A DNA stretch of 64,000 nucleotides from Tigriopus japonicus (GCA_010645155.1 JAAGOF010000203.1:58300-122299), one strand, 5' to 3'. Numbered from the stretch's first letter, positions 46,823 to 58,888 are shown. Translations and numbers: made by a program. The notes: a model not told the origin generated them from the sequence alone.

Positions 46823-48991
46823 ATAAAATGAAATACAATTTCTTACTGAAAATGGCGTTTTTGCCTAAAACCAAAATCGATCCGTCAATTTTTTTTCATC
46901 AAAATTGTTTGAAAAATACTTGTATCACTATAAAGCAAATTTCAATTCCCTCAATAAATATTTGGCCCAGCCTCCTAAATAACATTCCTAGTTCCACCAT
47001 TTCCAAGTAAAGATACTTTACTTTGAAATTGTTATCCAATAAGGTCTCGGCCTCTTTTTGTTTTGAAATTCTTGCTAAAGTACGCTCAGAGGGTGACCGA
47101 TTCCCGCCCCTAAGTGTAACAGCTTAGTATGTAGAAACGGATTATTTTGCATGCAAGAAAATAACTTTTTGTTGTGAGAATCTTACAGACAAGTTTAGAA
47201 TAATTCACACATCCAAAAGATTGAAAAAAAACAACCCTAATCCACAAAATGCAGCTTCTTGAATCAACGTTTTCTCAAGTCACCTTACTATAAAAAGTAG
47301 GACATTTTCATGAATTCAATGCCATGTTTTACACTTAAAACGGTTCTAGTGCACCAATTGGGGGTTTTAAGGCTCACTGTGAACGTAAAAAGAAATTAGA
47401 AGGGTTGAATGAAGAAAAGAACATGGTAGAGTTTTATCCCATTGCCTTCCAATTACCATGTAAAGACTGTCAAGAAACAATTTCTTCAGGCTGGAATTAT
47501 TGCTAACAATGTAGCAACTTAGGCTTAAACAGAATGTCTTTTTAACAAAAAAAAAGAAAACTGACACTGTAACATCAACTAATTAGTAAGTTACTCTCAT
47601 AGTATTTCTGGACAAAAATGTGTGTTATTATAAATTTTGATGAGCATTTCTCAAGCATTAAAATAGCAAGTGAAAAAAAACATTAACATAACAGTTTTTA
47701 AACAAAATAGGAAAACCACCACTTGCCTAATATGCTTATGTTTCAAAAGAAAAGATAATAAATAAAATCAAACCCACTTAAGCTTATAAATGGGAAAAAA
47801 AATCTAATTCAATATTGAAGAGTCTCAGTCAATATAATTTTGCCAAAAAATGAAACAAAATAGATTTTAATTCATCCCCACAATTTTGAAGTCCATTGAA
47901 GTCAATTTATTTTTCAGGCAATGTTATTGTGATGAATTAGATTTTTGAGGAAGTAATTTTAATTGTAATTTATTACATTTCATCAAGTAATTTACCCAAC
48001 TCTGACTGGAATTGACAATTTATCCCTCTCAGAAATTATTTAAATCATTGCTTTGAATATTTGTCTGCCTAATTTGGATTAGAATTGAGAGTTAGCAATT
48101 TCAAAAGTTCAACCCAACCACATTGGTACTTTTTAACTTAGTCATTAAGCCTTGAACAACACAATTGAATGAGATAAAGCAGTTTTTGTCAGAAATCATA
48201 GAATTGAATTCAGATCAATGTCCTACTTTTTCCGTTGAGGTCACGTGATCGGCTGTCCACGTCATCACATGACGTCACGAGGCCGAGACCCAATTGGTAT
48301 AGGACTTTGCAAACACAATGAGCAGGGTCACCAGATGGTTGGAAACATTTTACAATGCAATTACCAAAATCTTTAACTTTTGTCCACACATAGGGAAAAT
48401 TTTACACAAAAAATGTGGGAAATTTCCTTGTTCCGTTATTTTATTTTTTTTTATTTTCTTCTAGAAAAAGATTAGTTTATCAATCAAAATCAAAGTTAGG
48501 AAGCAAGCCAACATTGTTTATTGCAGTTGCAACAAAAATATTTAGTATATCTTTGGGGCCATCAGTTACTTGTAAATAATAATTTACAATTTAGTTACAA
48601 AAAATTGCGATGGTTTTCCAAATTTGCAAAGTTGGGAAAATTTCAAAAAAAGGGAATTTTTTTGTTCCCTTCAGAAAGATGTGAAAAAGATGTCATAATA
48701 AAACTATGTAAAGACGCCCAGAGAATTTGTTACACTTTCAACAATGTGAATTTATTTATCAATTATTCCAAGGTATGAAGTAAGGCTTACAATTGATGTC
48801 AGTAAAGGAAAAGGTTAGTTTCTTCTGCAATTAATGAGAAAAGTGTCAATAAAATAGCCAAAATAATCTAATTTTGTTACATTGATTTTCAAAATAATTA
48901 CCAAAAATACTCCATTTTTTGGCAATATTTTGTACCAAAATTTGGTGGCCCTGAGAATGAGGTATGTTCAGATTTAGAGAACTAAGAGGAT

Positions 48992-49478
48992 TAGTGATGG
49001 ACCGAAAGGGCTCATAACTGAAACCGAAACCGAAAGCAGCTGATTACAAAATTGTTCAAATGCAAAATCTGCCTTAAAAATTAGAATGCTCATGTGTTCG
49101 ATGTTGGGTAGTCCAGGAACCACTGTACTTCAGGACGGATTTCAAAAATACACACTAGGTCCAATCACTGTACTAAAATGTGAGGTTTTTGCAACAAATA
49201 TATTGTTCCGCTGAATTTCCATTGTACTAATCGGACCTAGTGTGTATTTTGAAAGTAATCCTGGCTTGAGCCATCCTTGGGTAGTCGCAAATTTTGAAAA
49301 ATCGGAAAACTTAAATTTCAGAGGTTTTTGGACCAATTTTTTTTTTTGATTTTGTTGTCAAACTCCATTTTACATAGTGCTTGTCTGCTTTCGGTTTCGG
49401 TAGGCATAACCGAAACCTAAACCTAAACCGAAATTTCGGCCGTAATTTCGGCCGAAAGCGCTTTCGGTCCATCACTAA
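48992..49478. mobile_element. hAT-like MITE family D (TTTCGG), copy 2, with nested MITE C
   Basis: Ends TAGTGATGGACCGAAAGG and complement GCTTTCGGTCCATCACTA, flanked by the 8-bp duplication AAGAGGAT on both sides. Subterminal stretches alternate ACCGAAACC and TTTCGGTTTCGG. A 165-bp MITE C is inserted at 49114-49278; removing it gives an approximately 320-bp element like the 58889-59198 copy. Confidence 0.85.
49114..49278. mobile_element. Palindromic MITE family C, copy 2 (nested)
   Basis: A 165-bp element in inverted orientation to 41178-41340, flanked by GGGTAGTC on both sides (49106-49113, 49279-49286). The paralogous site in the 58.9-kb copy of the host MITE (GATGTTGTCTAGTCGCAA) lacks the insertion and has one GTAGTC-like sequence, so the 8-bp repeat is a target duplication. 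That length suggests hAT mobilisation. Confidence 0.85.
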
Positions 49479-49593
49479 AGAGGATTTATTTATCTATTGC
49501 TAAGATGTTTGAGTTTGACTGGTACATTTTTTTTATTTTTTATTTAGCAGTGATTGATGATTTGAGTAACCAAATGAAACCACAAATTACTTA

Positions 49594-50769
49594 TGCTGCA
49601 ATTACACGACACGTGTTTTGTCGCATTTTAACGGCACCTACGTGAGTCACATCGCATTTGAGCTACAAATGTGTCACACTTCCGACTTGGAACATGTTTT
49701 TCGCATCCTAGAGCTCACCGTCAGGGCTTCCATATAATAAAATTTTACTGACGCACAGAAACGTGTTGAAACTTGCAAGATTGATGAATCAATGAGCTAT
49801 ACTTATTAACGTCATATGATGTGACTTCATTATGCTTTTGTGGCGTTTCTTTTATAAACAGACAAACCTTTCCAGTAAAGAATTTGAAATGACAATTCTG
49901 TTTCCTTTTACTTGAGAGTCAAGTTTTAAGTTCATCATTGTTGAAAGACATATTCTAATTTGTATTTTGCTTGGCTTTCATTCTCATGTATTCTTTTTTT
50001 TAGTTTTTCAGTCATTGAAAATTTAATTTACAGGGCGTACAACCTCTGATTTTCAACCTTTATGGCAACACTGCTCCATGTCTTTCGAAAAGCCAAGTTG
50101 ACCAAAGTGTCTTTTCTTAATTCAACCTTGATGTGATCATAATCCAAAAATTAGATCAACCAACTATTTCTAAATTCTATTTGAGACACTGGCTTCTTTT
50201 TTGACACGTTAATTGAATTGTTGAGTTAAAATGAATGAATATTGTCTTAAACTGAGATTTGAGTTTTTGGTCACGTCAAACAATCTCATGACGTTTTAGC
50301 CACAGATCATGTAATGACTAGATGTCGCATTGGCCCGGTCCGTCGGCGAGAGAAAAGTGACACCACTTGGCCCAGCTGCGCTAGCTTCGAAATCTCAGGG
50401 CGACCCCGTGTTCAGAAGTAACGACGATCGCTCGCGTCAAGAACTAAGTACATACGGTACGTTGAGTTTGTTCAAGATTTGGCCACGCTGGCAAAATTTT
50501 GAAAAGTTCGAAATTCCCACCATTTTAGGGTGTAGTGTTATGTACCAGCTGATGAAGCAAAGTTGTCCACCTTTTTCTCGCACGAAGCGAGGTCTAGCCA
50601 TTATATGGTCTGTGGTTTTAGCACACAAACGTCACAAAATGTGCTTCACATCCCACAAAATTAGAACATTTTCCAAGTCGGAAATGTGACACATTTGTAG
50701 CTCAAATGCGATGTTACTCACATAAGTGCCGTTAAAATGATACAAAAGACGTGTCGTGTAATTGCAGCA
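49594..50769. mobile_element. 1.18-kb element with ~110-bp inverted repeats and TTA duplication
   Basis: The termini are TGCTGCAATTACACGACACG and the complement CGTGTCGTGTAATTGCAGCA. Similarity between the ends extends over about 110 bp (CGGCACCTACGTGAGT, TTTGAGCTACAAATGTG). TTA flanks both sides (49591-49593, 50770-50772). A 3-bp TTA duplication is typical of PIF/Harbinger. Frames inside (50330-50689 plus, 50437-50628 minus) show no DDE nuclease or Myb domain that I can recognise, so the copy is probably non-autonomous. Confidence 0.78.
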
Positions 50770-51562
50770 TTAAGAAAGAGGGTTTAAGATTAAACGGAAG
50801 TCACATCAAGCAAAAATTTCCTCAAAGAGCGTTCCTAATTCTAAAATTGACCATGGTATCAAAGTTTGAAATATTGCAGTGCCCTGTTTTTGGACACAAA
50901 CTAAATGATTCAAGTATGTATACCAAGATGTCTATGCTCTGGTTGGTAGAACATGGTACGTTCAAATGTAGTAATATTTCAGGCCAATGCAGGATTCATT
51001 TTACAAAATTCATAAGCATTTCGATATGTTTTTGTTATTTTCGGCCACTTTCGGCCACTTTTGGAAATGGCCGAGGAATTTTTTTTTTTCTCGGCCACTT
51101 TTGGAAGTGACCGAGAGAATTTTTTTCTTACGTCGCCGGGTTTCAAATTCGGCCACCCGGCAACCCTGACTCACACAACCTAGGTTTCGAACTTTGACGA
51201 AAAGCGACTTTACCAACGGTCGCTGATCAAAATTGGTGCTCGACAGCTGGCCAAATCATGCTTCCTCGATTCAGTTTCGGCATTTGGCACAACAAGCACT
51301 CGCTCACTCAATCCTCCTCAGTCCGTGTGAGCCATCAGCGACGCTATCCTCCTCTCCCTCCCTCGAGCTCATTGTTCCGGTTCCCGTTTTCCCGCTTTGA
51401 ATCGAACCCGGTGACCAACCCGCCCAAATTCAGAGCATCCGGGCATCAAAGCCACAGCCAGCACATCATCGTCACCGCTCCCTCCTCTCGTTTGCGGGCT
51501 CAAATCTGAGGAGGGTTTTACCTTGTCAGTAGCGACCTTCTCCGCCGCGCTCGTCTATCAAT
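50770..51562. other. Upstream region of RCC1
   Basis: The distal part is A+T-rich; 51041-51115 holds CGGCCACTTT motifs like the 46.6-kb minisatellite. From about 51240 the DNA becomes C/T-rich with higher G+C, consistent with the RCC1 promoter and 5' leader. No TATA box is seen, as expected for a housekeeping gene. Confidence 0.5.
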
Positions 51563-53068
51563 ATGCCGCCCAAAGGTCGTCGTCCTATCGCCAGCACCAA
51601 CGGTACGCTGGCCCCGCCCAAACCCGGCCGAGGTCGACCCCGAAAGTCGGTGGCCGGTGATGTTGTTGGCCCCAAACCCGCGGGACGAGCCCAAACCGCC
51701 GGCCAATCAGCCGCCTCGGCCGAGGTGGGACAGAAGCGAAAGCGAGGTCGTTTGCCCGGTGAGCTTCAGGCTCTCAAGGATAATGCCAAACGGGCGCGCT
51801 TGGACCATTTGTTGGAGCCGGATGCGCGCATCGGCAGTGGCGGCGTGATCCTGGCCTTGGGCCAAGGTGACACCGGGCAACTCGGTCTCGGCGAGGACAT
51901 TCTGGAGCGGTCCAAGCCCGCCCTGGTCAAGAACCTGACGGATGTGGTGTGCGTGGTGGCCGGTGGCATGCACTCGGTGGCCTTGACTCATAAAGGTCGA
52001 GTTTGGACGTTCGGCTGCAACGACGAAGGCGCGCTGGGGCGGGCCACGGCGGAGGATGAGGCGTGTTATACGCCCGGGTTGGTCACCATTCCGGGACGCG
52101 TGGTTCAGATAAGCGCGGGTGACTCGCACACAGTGGCCTTGACCGAGACGGGCCAAGCCTTTTATTGGGGAACGTTCCGCGATAGTTCCGGGAGTTTTGG
52201 CCTCACTCAGCGAGGAATAGAAGCTTTACCCGTGCCATTGGCACCCGAACTCAACGTGAAAAAGATCGCCTCCGGTAAGTGAGATTGAGCTTCGAGGCTT
52301 CATTCCCCGGTCGCTTGAAGTAGTACATTTATTTTGCTCTTGCCAGGTTCGGACCATGTGGCGTTGCTGACGGATCAAGGAGAACTATATACGCTGGGTT
52401 GCGCCGAGCAAGGGCAATTGGGACGCGTCGGCGAACGGTTCGTGGCCCGAGGGGGACGTCGCGGGCTGGATCTCTTACTTACACCCGACCGAGTACACGC
52501 GCCCAATCGAAAAATTGATTTCATCAACGTCTGGGCCGGCTCCTACGCCACGTACGCTCTCACCAGCCAAAACGAGGTTATGGTCTGTGGCTTGAACAAC
52601 TACAACCAACTGGGTATTGAACGCGGTCAAATGTTTTTTACACTCAAAAAGTCCGATAGTTTCTCTCGAGTGGCCCAGTCGGTGGGTTGGTCTCAAATTG
52701 CCCCCGGCCAACATCACACCATCGCACTCGACTCGAGCGGCACGGCTTACGCAATTGGTCGTGTCGAATATGGTCGTCTGGGACTGGGAGAACAACACAA
52801 GGATGACGCCTTAGTCCCCACCCCGATTCCAGCCCTGAAGAACCTCAACGTGGTGAACGTGTCGGCTGGAACTGCCGTGTCCTTCGCTTTGGCTGATTCG
52901 GGCGTAATATACAGTTGGGGTATGGGTACCAATGGTCAATTGGGGCACGAGGATGACGAGGACGCTTGGGAGCCCCGAAAGATGTTGGGCAAGCAGCTCG
53001 AAACTCGCCAAGTCCTGGTTTGCTCCGGTGGCGGCCAGCACACCATCATGACGGCTAAGGACAAGTAG
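51563..53068 (+). CDS. RCC1: Regulator of chromosome condensation 1 (Ran GDP/GTP exchange factor)
   Basis: Chromatin-bound exchange factor that loads Ran with GTP in the nucleus, setting the gradient for nuclear transport and spindle assembly. Two exons, 51563-52274 and 52347-53068, joined in phase 1 across a 72-bp GT-AG intron; 477 aa, slightly longer than the vertebrate protein because of its tail. Residues 1-90 are a basic Pro/Gly/Ala tail with an AT-hook-like GRGRPRK (22-28) and a likely nuclear signal KRKRGR (58-63). Seven propeller blades follow, each with a G-x-x-x-x-G-x-L-G or similar signature: LALGQGDTGQLGLGED, WTFGCNDEGALGR, YWGTFRDSSGSFGL, YTLGCAEQGQLGR, VCGLNNYNQLG, AIGRVEYGRLGLGE, YSWGMGTNGQLGHEDDED. 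FRDSSGSFG and GSDHVALLT match RCC1-specific segments, separating it from other RCC1-repeat proteins. Tail to tail with the FIGNL1-like gene. Confidence 0.96.
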
Positions 53069-53263
53069 TCGAGTAAGGGGAAGGAAAGCAAATTTTCCGT
53101 TGGAGCAATGTGGCTCCTCGTTCAAGGTTTCGTAAGAGATCACTAGCCCGCCTCTAAATTTTTCCGTGAAATGTTGGTTGCCAAACGTGTTTGAACGATG
53201 GTTCTGAACTCACGTTGTACAAAACAAAAATAGTAGAAATAACCCTCAGCTAATAACGAGCAA

Positions 53264-53269
53264 AATAAA
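53264..53269 (+). other. Poly(A) signal of RCC1
   Basis: AATAAA 196 bp past the RCC1 stop codon, followed by a T-rich and GT-rich stretch (TTTTTTTCGGTCGG) suitable as a downstream element. Confidence 0.7.
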
Positions 53270-53299
53270 TGGATTTTTTTCGGTCGGAGAAATTCGTTT

Positions 53300-53333
53300 T
53301 TTATTTCTCGTCTATTTCATGTGATAATTTATT
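53300..53333 (-). other. Poly(A) signals of the FIGNL1-like gene
   Basis: Two AATAAA hexamers on the minus strand, at 53328-53333 and 53300-53305, lie 17 and 45 bp past the stop codon. The 3' ends of the two convergent transcripts must meet or overlap within about 100 bp. Confidence 0.65.
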
Positions 53334-53349
53334 GAAGTGTTCATTAGGA

Positions 53350-56092
53350 TCATTTTCCACTCCCATACTTGTCGTTCCAATCGAGGTAGAGGGCCAAATC
53401 ACGGTCCGAGACGGATGCCTTCACTTGCCGTAAAGCGTCTCGGAAATCTATCAAGCAAATGGGTCGTACATCTAATGTGTTGATTTGCTCGATCTTACTG
53501 TAATCTAAGCTCCGAATGGGCCCCATGGCGGCGTCTTTGCACAAATTTGTCATATCAGCACCCGAGTATCCTTCAGTTTCTTTGACAATTTCCATCATGT
53601 CTTCTCTTGACAGACCGTGTCGCTGCATATTGGGAGGTAATGAAAAAAAAAAGGAACAATCTCATCATCTTGATAAACGTGTGATCCTTTCATGCCAAGT
53701 TCCAATAAAGGGAAAATGTACCTCCTTTGCCATTAGGCGCTGAATGATTTGGAGACGAGCCTCGGCCTCTGGTAGAGGCACATAAAGTCTTTTGACAAGC
53801 CTTCGCCTGGCTGCCTCATCCAACTCTTGTGGGCGATTCGTGGCCCCCACAACCAGAATACGCTCGTCACCTTGGGTTGTGGCTCCGTCCTACGAAGAAA
53901 TATCCCAAGATATCGTGCAAGAAAGTGAATGCATGAACACATTCAAGTCGCTACCTATCCATACTCCCCGAGGACTAATTATAAACACGCAAAAATAACA
54001 CATAGCACGTACTGAAAATTCAATCATGAGGGCCTTTGTTAACCAGAATAGTGGTAATTGGTAAATTTTTTACTCTGATGTGCACACAAAAGAAAATCTT
54101 ACCTTTTTTTACAAGCTTATAGACAATCAATCCATACTTCTTTGTTTCCAACAAAATTCGAACGACTAACTGGAACAATTCAGTTAGTCGTAATTGGCAC
54201 TAAAGCAGGACTTTGCCCGTCCTGCACATTAAATTCCGCCTAACTGAGAGGGGTTTGTGCGAGCTTACAAAATACAAATCTGTCGACCCAAGAATAGTGA
54301 AAACTCCACGAAGTGTCACTCACCAATTGTACGAGAAACTCGGTCTTAATCCGTCTTGAGCTCTCGTGTTCGGTATCCGAGCGTTGCGTTAACAATGAAT
54401 CAATCTCATCTATGAAGACAACCGAAGGTTGACGAACGGAGGCCACAGCAAACAAGGCACGCACCATTTTCTCCCCCTCGCCCACCCATTTTGAGGTGAG
54501 GGATGAGGCGCTAATGGAGAAGAACGTGGAATTTGACTGCGAGGCGATGCATTTGCCTACGGACACACGGGAATGAAGCACATCAATCTCCCTCAACAAT
54601 AAGGAGGTTTGGGGTGTTTTGCCACCGATTAATTAATTGATTAGAAAGAGTAAAGCTTAGAAATCTTGTACATTTTGAGATGGCACATGAATAACTTACC
54701 GATCAATGTCTTGCCTGTGCCGGGTGGACCGAAGAGCAGTAACCCTTTGGGCGGAGCTCGAAGTCCCTTAAAAATGTCCGGTCGAAGCATGGGAAACACG
54801 ACTATCTCTTTCACGGTAGTTTTCACGAAATCTAATCCGGCAATATCTTCCCAAACTATAGTGGAGCCCGTGTCCATAATTTCGTTTTCAATCAGTTCCA
54901 CCATTTTTGGGTCGATATTTTTATATCTTTCGTCCGTCACTTGCATTTCGGTGGAGGATGAAGGTTTCTCGACATTTGAAGTCGAGACCAGCGGGGTCGA
55001 AATCGGATTGGATTCTTGGGCGTTCACCACCGGGGACCGAAATGATCCATATCCCGAGGGTTTGGCCACGCCCAGACTTTTTTTGGCCAATGAATGGGCC
55101 GATAGGCCTCCTCCATGAGTCGAATTGGGTGGCAGTCGCCCTTGACGTTGAAAATTAGCCACGAGTTGTTCGTTAGCCGTTCGAAAAGGATTGGGACGGG
55201 GACCATCTAAAACGAAAGCGGGTAGCAAAGGAATCGGTTGGTTATTTCCTTGGGTTTGAACAGATCGACCTCACCGGTTTCGACGGCGGATTCTATGGGT
55301 CTGTGGGATGTGCTTCGGAGCGCGCCTCTATTTTTGGAAATCGGGGCTCGAACCGCTTCGGCTTCCATAGCGGGACACAAACCAAACTTGGGTTTCCGGC
55401 CCACCGAGCTACTGTCCGCCGTGGCTGGAGCTAGTGAGCCTACCGGGAAGCTCGAGGTGGTCGGATCGGGCCCGGTTAACCCTAATCCGAAGCTTCTCTT
55501 CTTGGGCTCATGGCTCGGTCGATTCCGATCGTCGACGGGCGAAAGGCCCCGTTTCAGGCCGAAACCGGCTGGTTGGATAGCCGAGCTCGCCGAGGGATTG
55601 AGCCCATGATCTAATGCGTCCTCGTTCCGAACCCGAGGAGGACTGACGGGCGGTTGTGGAGATCGTTCATCCACCGGTTTTGTCTGGGCCTTTTCTCGGG
55701 GCGTGACTGACGGGCAGCAGAGCTGGCGTTGCGCCGTTCGAAGCCATTGGGACCAAAACTAGAGAACGAGATTCATTTAATCGCTTTGAAAGGGTTGAAT
55801 CAGTGTGATTCCACCCCAAACGCCTATAATCTATACCTACTTGAGCCTCCCGGTCCGAAGGTGGAGCGAACGATTGGGGCGTGTCCGTTTTCTTACTGAC
55901 TTGATCGCGGGTGAGGGTGGACTTCCATTTCCACTTGGAGACTTTGTAGTTGGGGTGCGTACGTTGAGTGAGATCGAGCGTGAGATTGGCCAGATTATTG
56001 AGCCCGCTCAAATCGTCCATGATTTGGGCCGAGTGTCGGAGGTTCGTGTCCAAGATCAAGGTCTTCACCACCGAGTCCATGACGGACGGCAT
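53350..56092 (-). CDS. FIGNL1: Fidgetin-like 1 AAA ATPase
   Basis: AAA ATPase of the katanin/spastin/fidgetin group; FIGNL1 acts with RAD51 in homologous recombination and may act on microtubules. Six exons in transcript order: 56092-55841, 55758-55275, 55206-54700, 54556-54324, 53889-53722, 53622-53350; all junctions keep frame and use GT-AG, giving 638 aa (human 674). Residues 1-245 are divergent and probably disordered. [10 protein letters not shown] (F253-x-x-A256) matches the FxxA RAD51-binding motif of the family. The AAA core has [11 protein letters not shown], Walker A GPPGTGKT (405-412), pore SKWVGEGEK, Walker B VVFIDE (460-465), sensor-1 GATNRP and RRR arginine fingers (520-522); a VPS4-type C-terminal helix region follows. 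The start is uncertain: the ATG at 56090-56092 lies just inside a strong acceptor (TTTTTGCCTCAG, about 56110), so a further 5' exon is possible. Confidence 0.93.
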
Positions 56093-58888
56093 TGAAGCAT
56101 CCGATCCGCTCTGAGGCAAAAATCAAGGCCGGCTGTCCGTCGAAAGGAAGAGTGTCGCCTAGATTTGTGGGTGGCCGGCTGATTGATGGTTTGCTTGTTT
56201 GTTTGTTTTGTATCGGTGTTATTCTCCCGCCAGGATTGAAGTCATTGAACATACGGCTGAAGTGACGCAAGTAAGCCTACCGCGATCGAGCCAAGGGCAA
56301 CCTCGTAGTACTACATCGACGCTAGATACACTAAGATAGATATTGGCATTCGTAGGCTAACACACGGTGCCGATGATTCACGCTGGTGATTGGTCAAGAG
56401 CATTCAGTTGAACATTCAGCTAATTCTAACGAAGTTCAACAACAAACCAGAGTACTTCTTCTTTGTCGATTTTGTAGTGATCTGACTTGGTGCTGGGGTT
56501 GCCAATTTTCTTAAGTTAATTCATATTCCCCACTGTCTACCAGCCTTCATAAACAGGTTTTTTTCTTTAAGAAGCGACAAAAGGCAAGGCATCCCTGACT
56601 TTTGTGACTTCTGAGCAGGGTTGCAAATCAACCTCAAATTCGTGTTTGCTCATATACCAGAGCAAAGCACCCATTCTCTAAGAGGTAACCCTACCCTGCC
56701 ACCTCCCATGAAAAAACCTGCGCAAGCCGAGATTTCACATCACTGAGATTTTGTTGTCAATCACCCGATCATGTGAATTAATCAGCCCCTGTTTAAACTC
56801 CACACTAGTTGAAATTCACTTTTTGCATATCGGGTTAATACCTTAGACACATTTGCAGCAGACTTGAGGATTTTCAATAACCAAACTGCCCTATCAGATG
56901 AGCGAAATAGTTTTGATGTGTTTCTTAGAAGAAAAGGTTCCTTTAATCATGACCTTTGGCTTCCCGCATGATGAATGACGTTACAGACAGTCCGGTCGGG
57001 CAATCATAGATTTGAGGCCAACCTCTGCCTTTTAGTATCTCTAGTTGTATCTAGAGCGCTCTAGTTGTATCTAAATTTTGGCCAGAGGTTGATGACTAGC
57101 GAGGCAAAGCATGCAATTTTAAGGGAAGGCATGTCATTTCCCGATCATTTAAAAAGATAAGGAATTGATGGCTCGTGAATTACTTTTCCGAATGACGAAA
57201 TTGCATTGTTCGTCACATTCCCAAAATCATCTGTGCCAGTGCCAGGCGGGTTTTCCGGATGAATCCAAATTTTGAGAATAAGAAATACTATTTGTAGGGT
57301 AATAAAGTGAGTTGTAGGTGAATGATATTTTGGACCTGCCCTCTTCGGGCTTCGAGGAAGTCTCATAAAAGGAGAAGGCGGTCAATAAAAAACATTATCG
57401 CACGCGTCCACCGTACACTACGTCACGGACATCTAGAATTTCCTGGACGGCGCACGGCAAATCAGGGGTGACCAAGATCAAGTGGAGAAGCACAAAAGGA
57501 GAGAATGTGCTTTTGAAAGTAGCCATAATCTTCAATTTCAAAATTTATCATGAGAAATCTCGTAAAATGCTCATAAGAACACCTTAGAAACGTAAAACGT
57601 AAAGAACAAGTTGGATCGTATTCGAACAATCCATTTCCGATGGAAATTGGAAGTATCAACTAAGTTTTTACTAAAATTGAAACCTAAAACACGTATTGAG
57701 AAACACGAGACACCCTTTTGCCAGTAATTATTGAATTATCATAGTTGCTTTTGCCTTGCTAACCTTTAAATATAATTTAAGCGATTATTAGCCTCTAACA
57801 TGTTACTTTATTCATATTTAACAATATTTGTTGTGTCAAAAGTGTTTTTAATCGAAATCAAAGTTTTTTATCCTGGCTAAACTTGCCAAACCCAAAGTCA
57901 AAAACTCTTTGGGGAATGATATTTTTCAAAGCGAGGCCTTTTTTGTTTTCCAAATTAGCTACATAAGTTTACTTTTTTGTACACTGTTTTGACATCGTAA
58001 ACTCAGGCAGAAATCATCCGAGTTTGAAGATGCTTAGCCCCTCCCCCAGGCAAATTAGTTGGATTGTTCTGTCAAGGCACTTACTTGTCTCAGATGTTTA
58101 GTTCATTGATTGGGGAAATGCAGAGGCCAATTAGTATTTGGCCTGGGATGTATCAACAATACTTATAAAAACTCGCACTTTTTCGCCTTCCTCGTAGATT
58201 GCCTGTCAAAATAACAAAGCAAAATTTGCTTTAGCCGAAACGCCTGGTTTCGCATCTTTGGCTCAAATTATTTTTAGTGCATGCTAAATCTGACTCTTTA
58301 CCATGCCATGAATAAATTTTGAGCATCTTTAGGAGGTCTTGGCATGCCTTGGTTTTGCGAACAAAAGTTACTTTTTTTCGGTGCAGCGAAGGAACATTTA
58401 ATCATCACATTTTAGCAATCATTTCTTTCTTTTTCAGCAAGAATTTCAAAACAAACGCCCTCTTGGAAATTCATTTTTTAACCTTGGTGGCAAAACCTAA
58501 ATCACTTACTGACAGTTAAGTAGAAAAAGAAAAAATGTGTAGTTTTGACAATGTTGCATGATTGGCCTAACTATCCAAGTTAGTATTAGGAAGTGAATGA
58601 AAGTCAAAATGTTGCATGTGTTGGGGTGGAACCCACTCATAAACTTGGGCTTGGGTGTTTGGCTTGAAAAAGATGCGCTGCTTTATCTTGCAAATGGTTT
58701 TTGGAAAGGAGCATACTGCTTTATACCATAAAAATTCATTATTTTTAAGTGTTAATTTTTGAATTTGAAGTTTTCATGTAACAAATAAAAACAAAGAAAC
58801 ATATTTCTCTAACCATTTTGTAACACTAAACGTCACTTTGATCATTGCAAATCCATTTTTGGCCCTGAAAGAACATCCTGATTTCCAT
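56093..58888. other. Upstream of the FIGNL1-like gene and intergenic DNA
   Basis: The first 200 bp may hold the 5' exon or leader of the FIGNL1-like gene: an acceptor lies near 56110 and a minus-strand GTATGT donor near 56250. Around 57000-57100 two short TCTAGTTGTATCTA repeats lie inside an AACCTCTG/CAGAGGTT inverted pair. The remainder is A+T-rich with no gene seen. Confidence 0.5.

Larger units (their letters stand above)
45487..48990. other. A+T-rich intergenic DNA with repeats; no gene
   Basis: Contains a truncated TTTCGG-type MITE (45716-45842), an irregular GGACACCCTTTTTTGGA tract (about 46173-46255), the GGCCACTTT minisatellite (46640-46822), and a stretch near 47930-48000 that repeats the TAATTTTAATTGTAATTTATTAC theme seen at 40.9 kb. 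No coding region is supported. Confidence 0.55.

Noticed and set aside
46505..46824. Three overlapping Lys-rich minus-strand frames
   Set aside because: They are the product of a 31-bp minisatellite with few stop codons.
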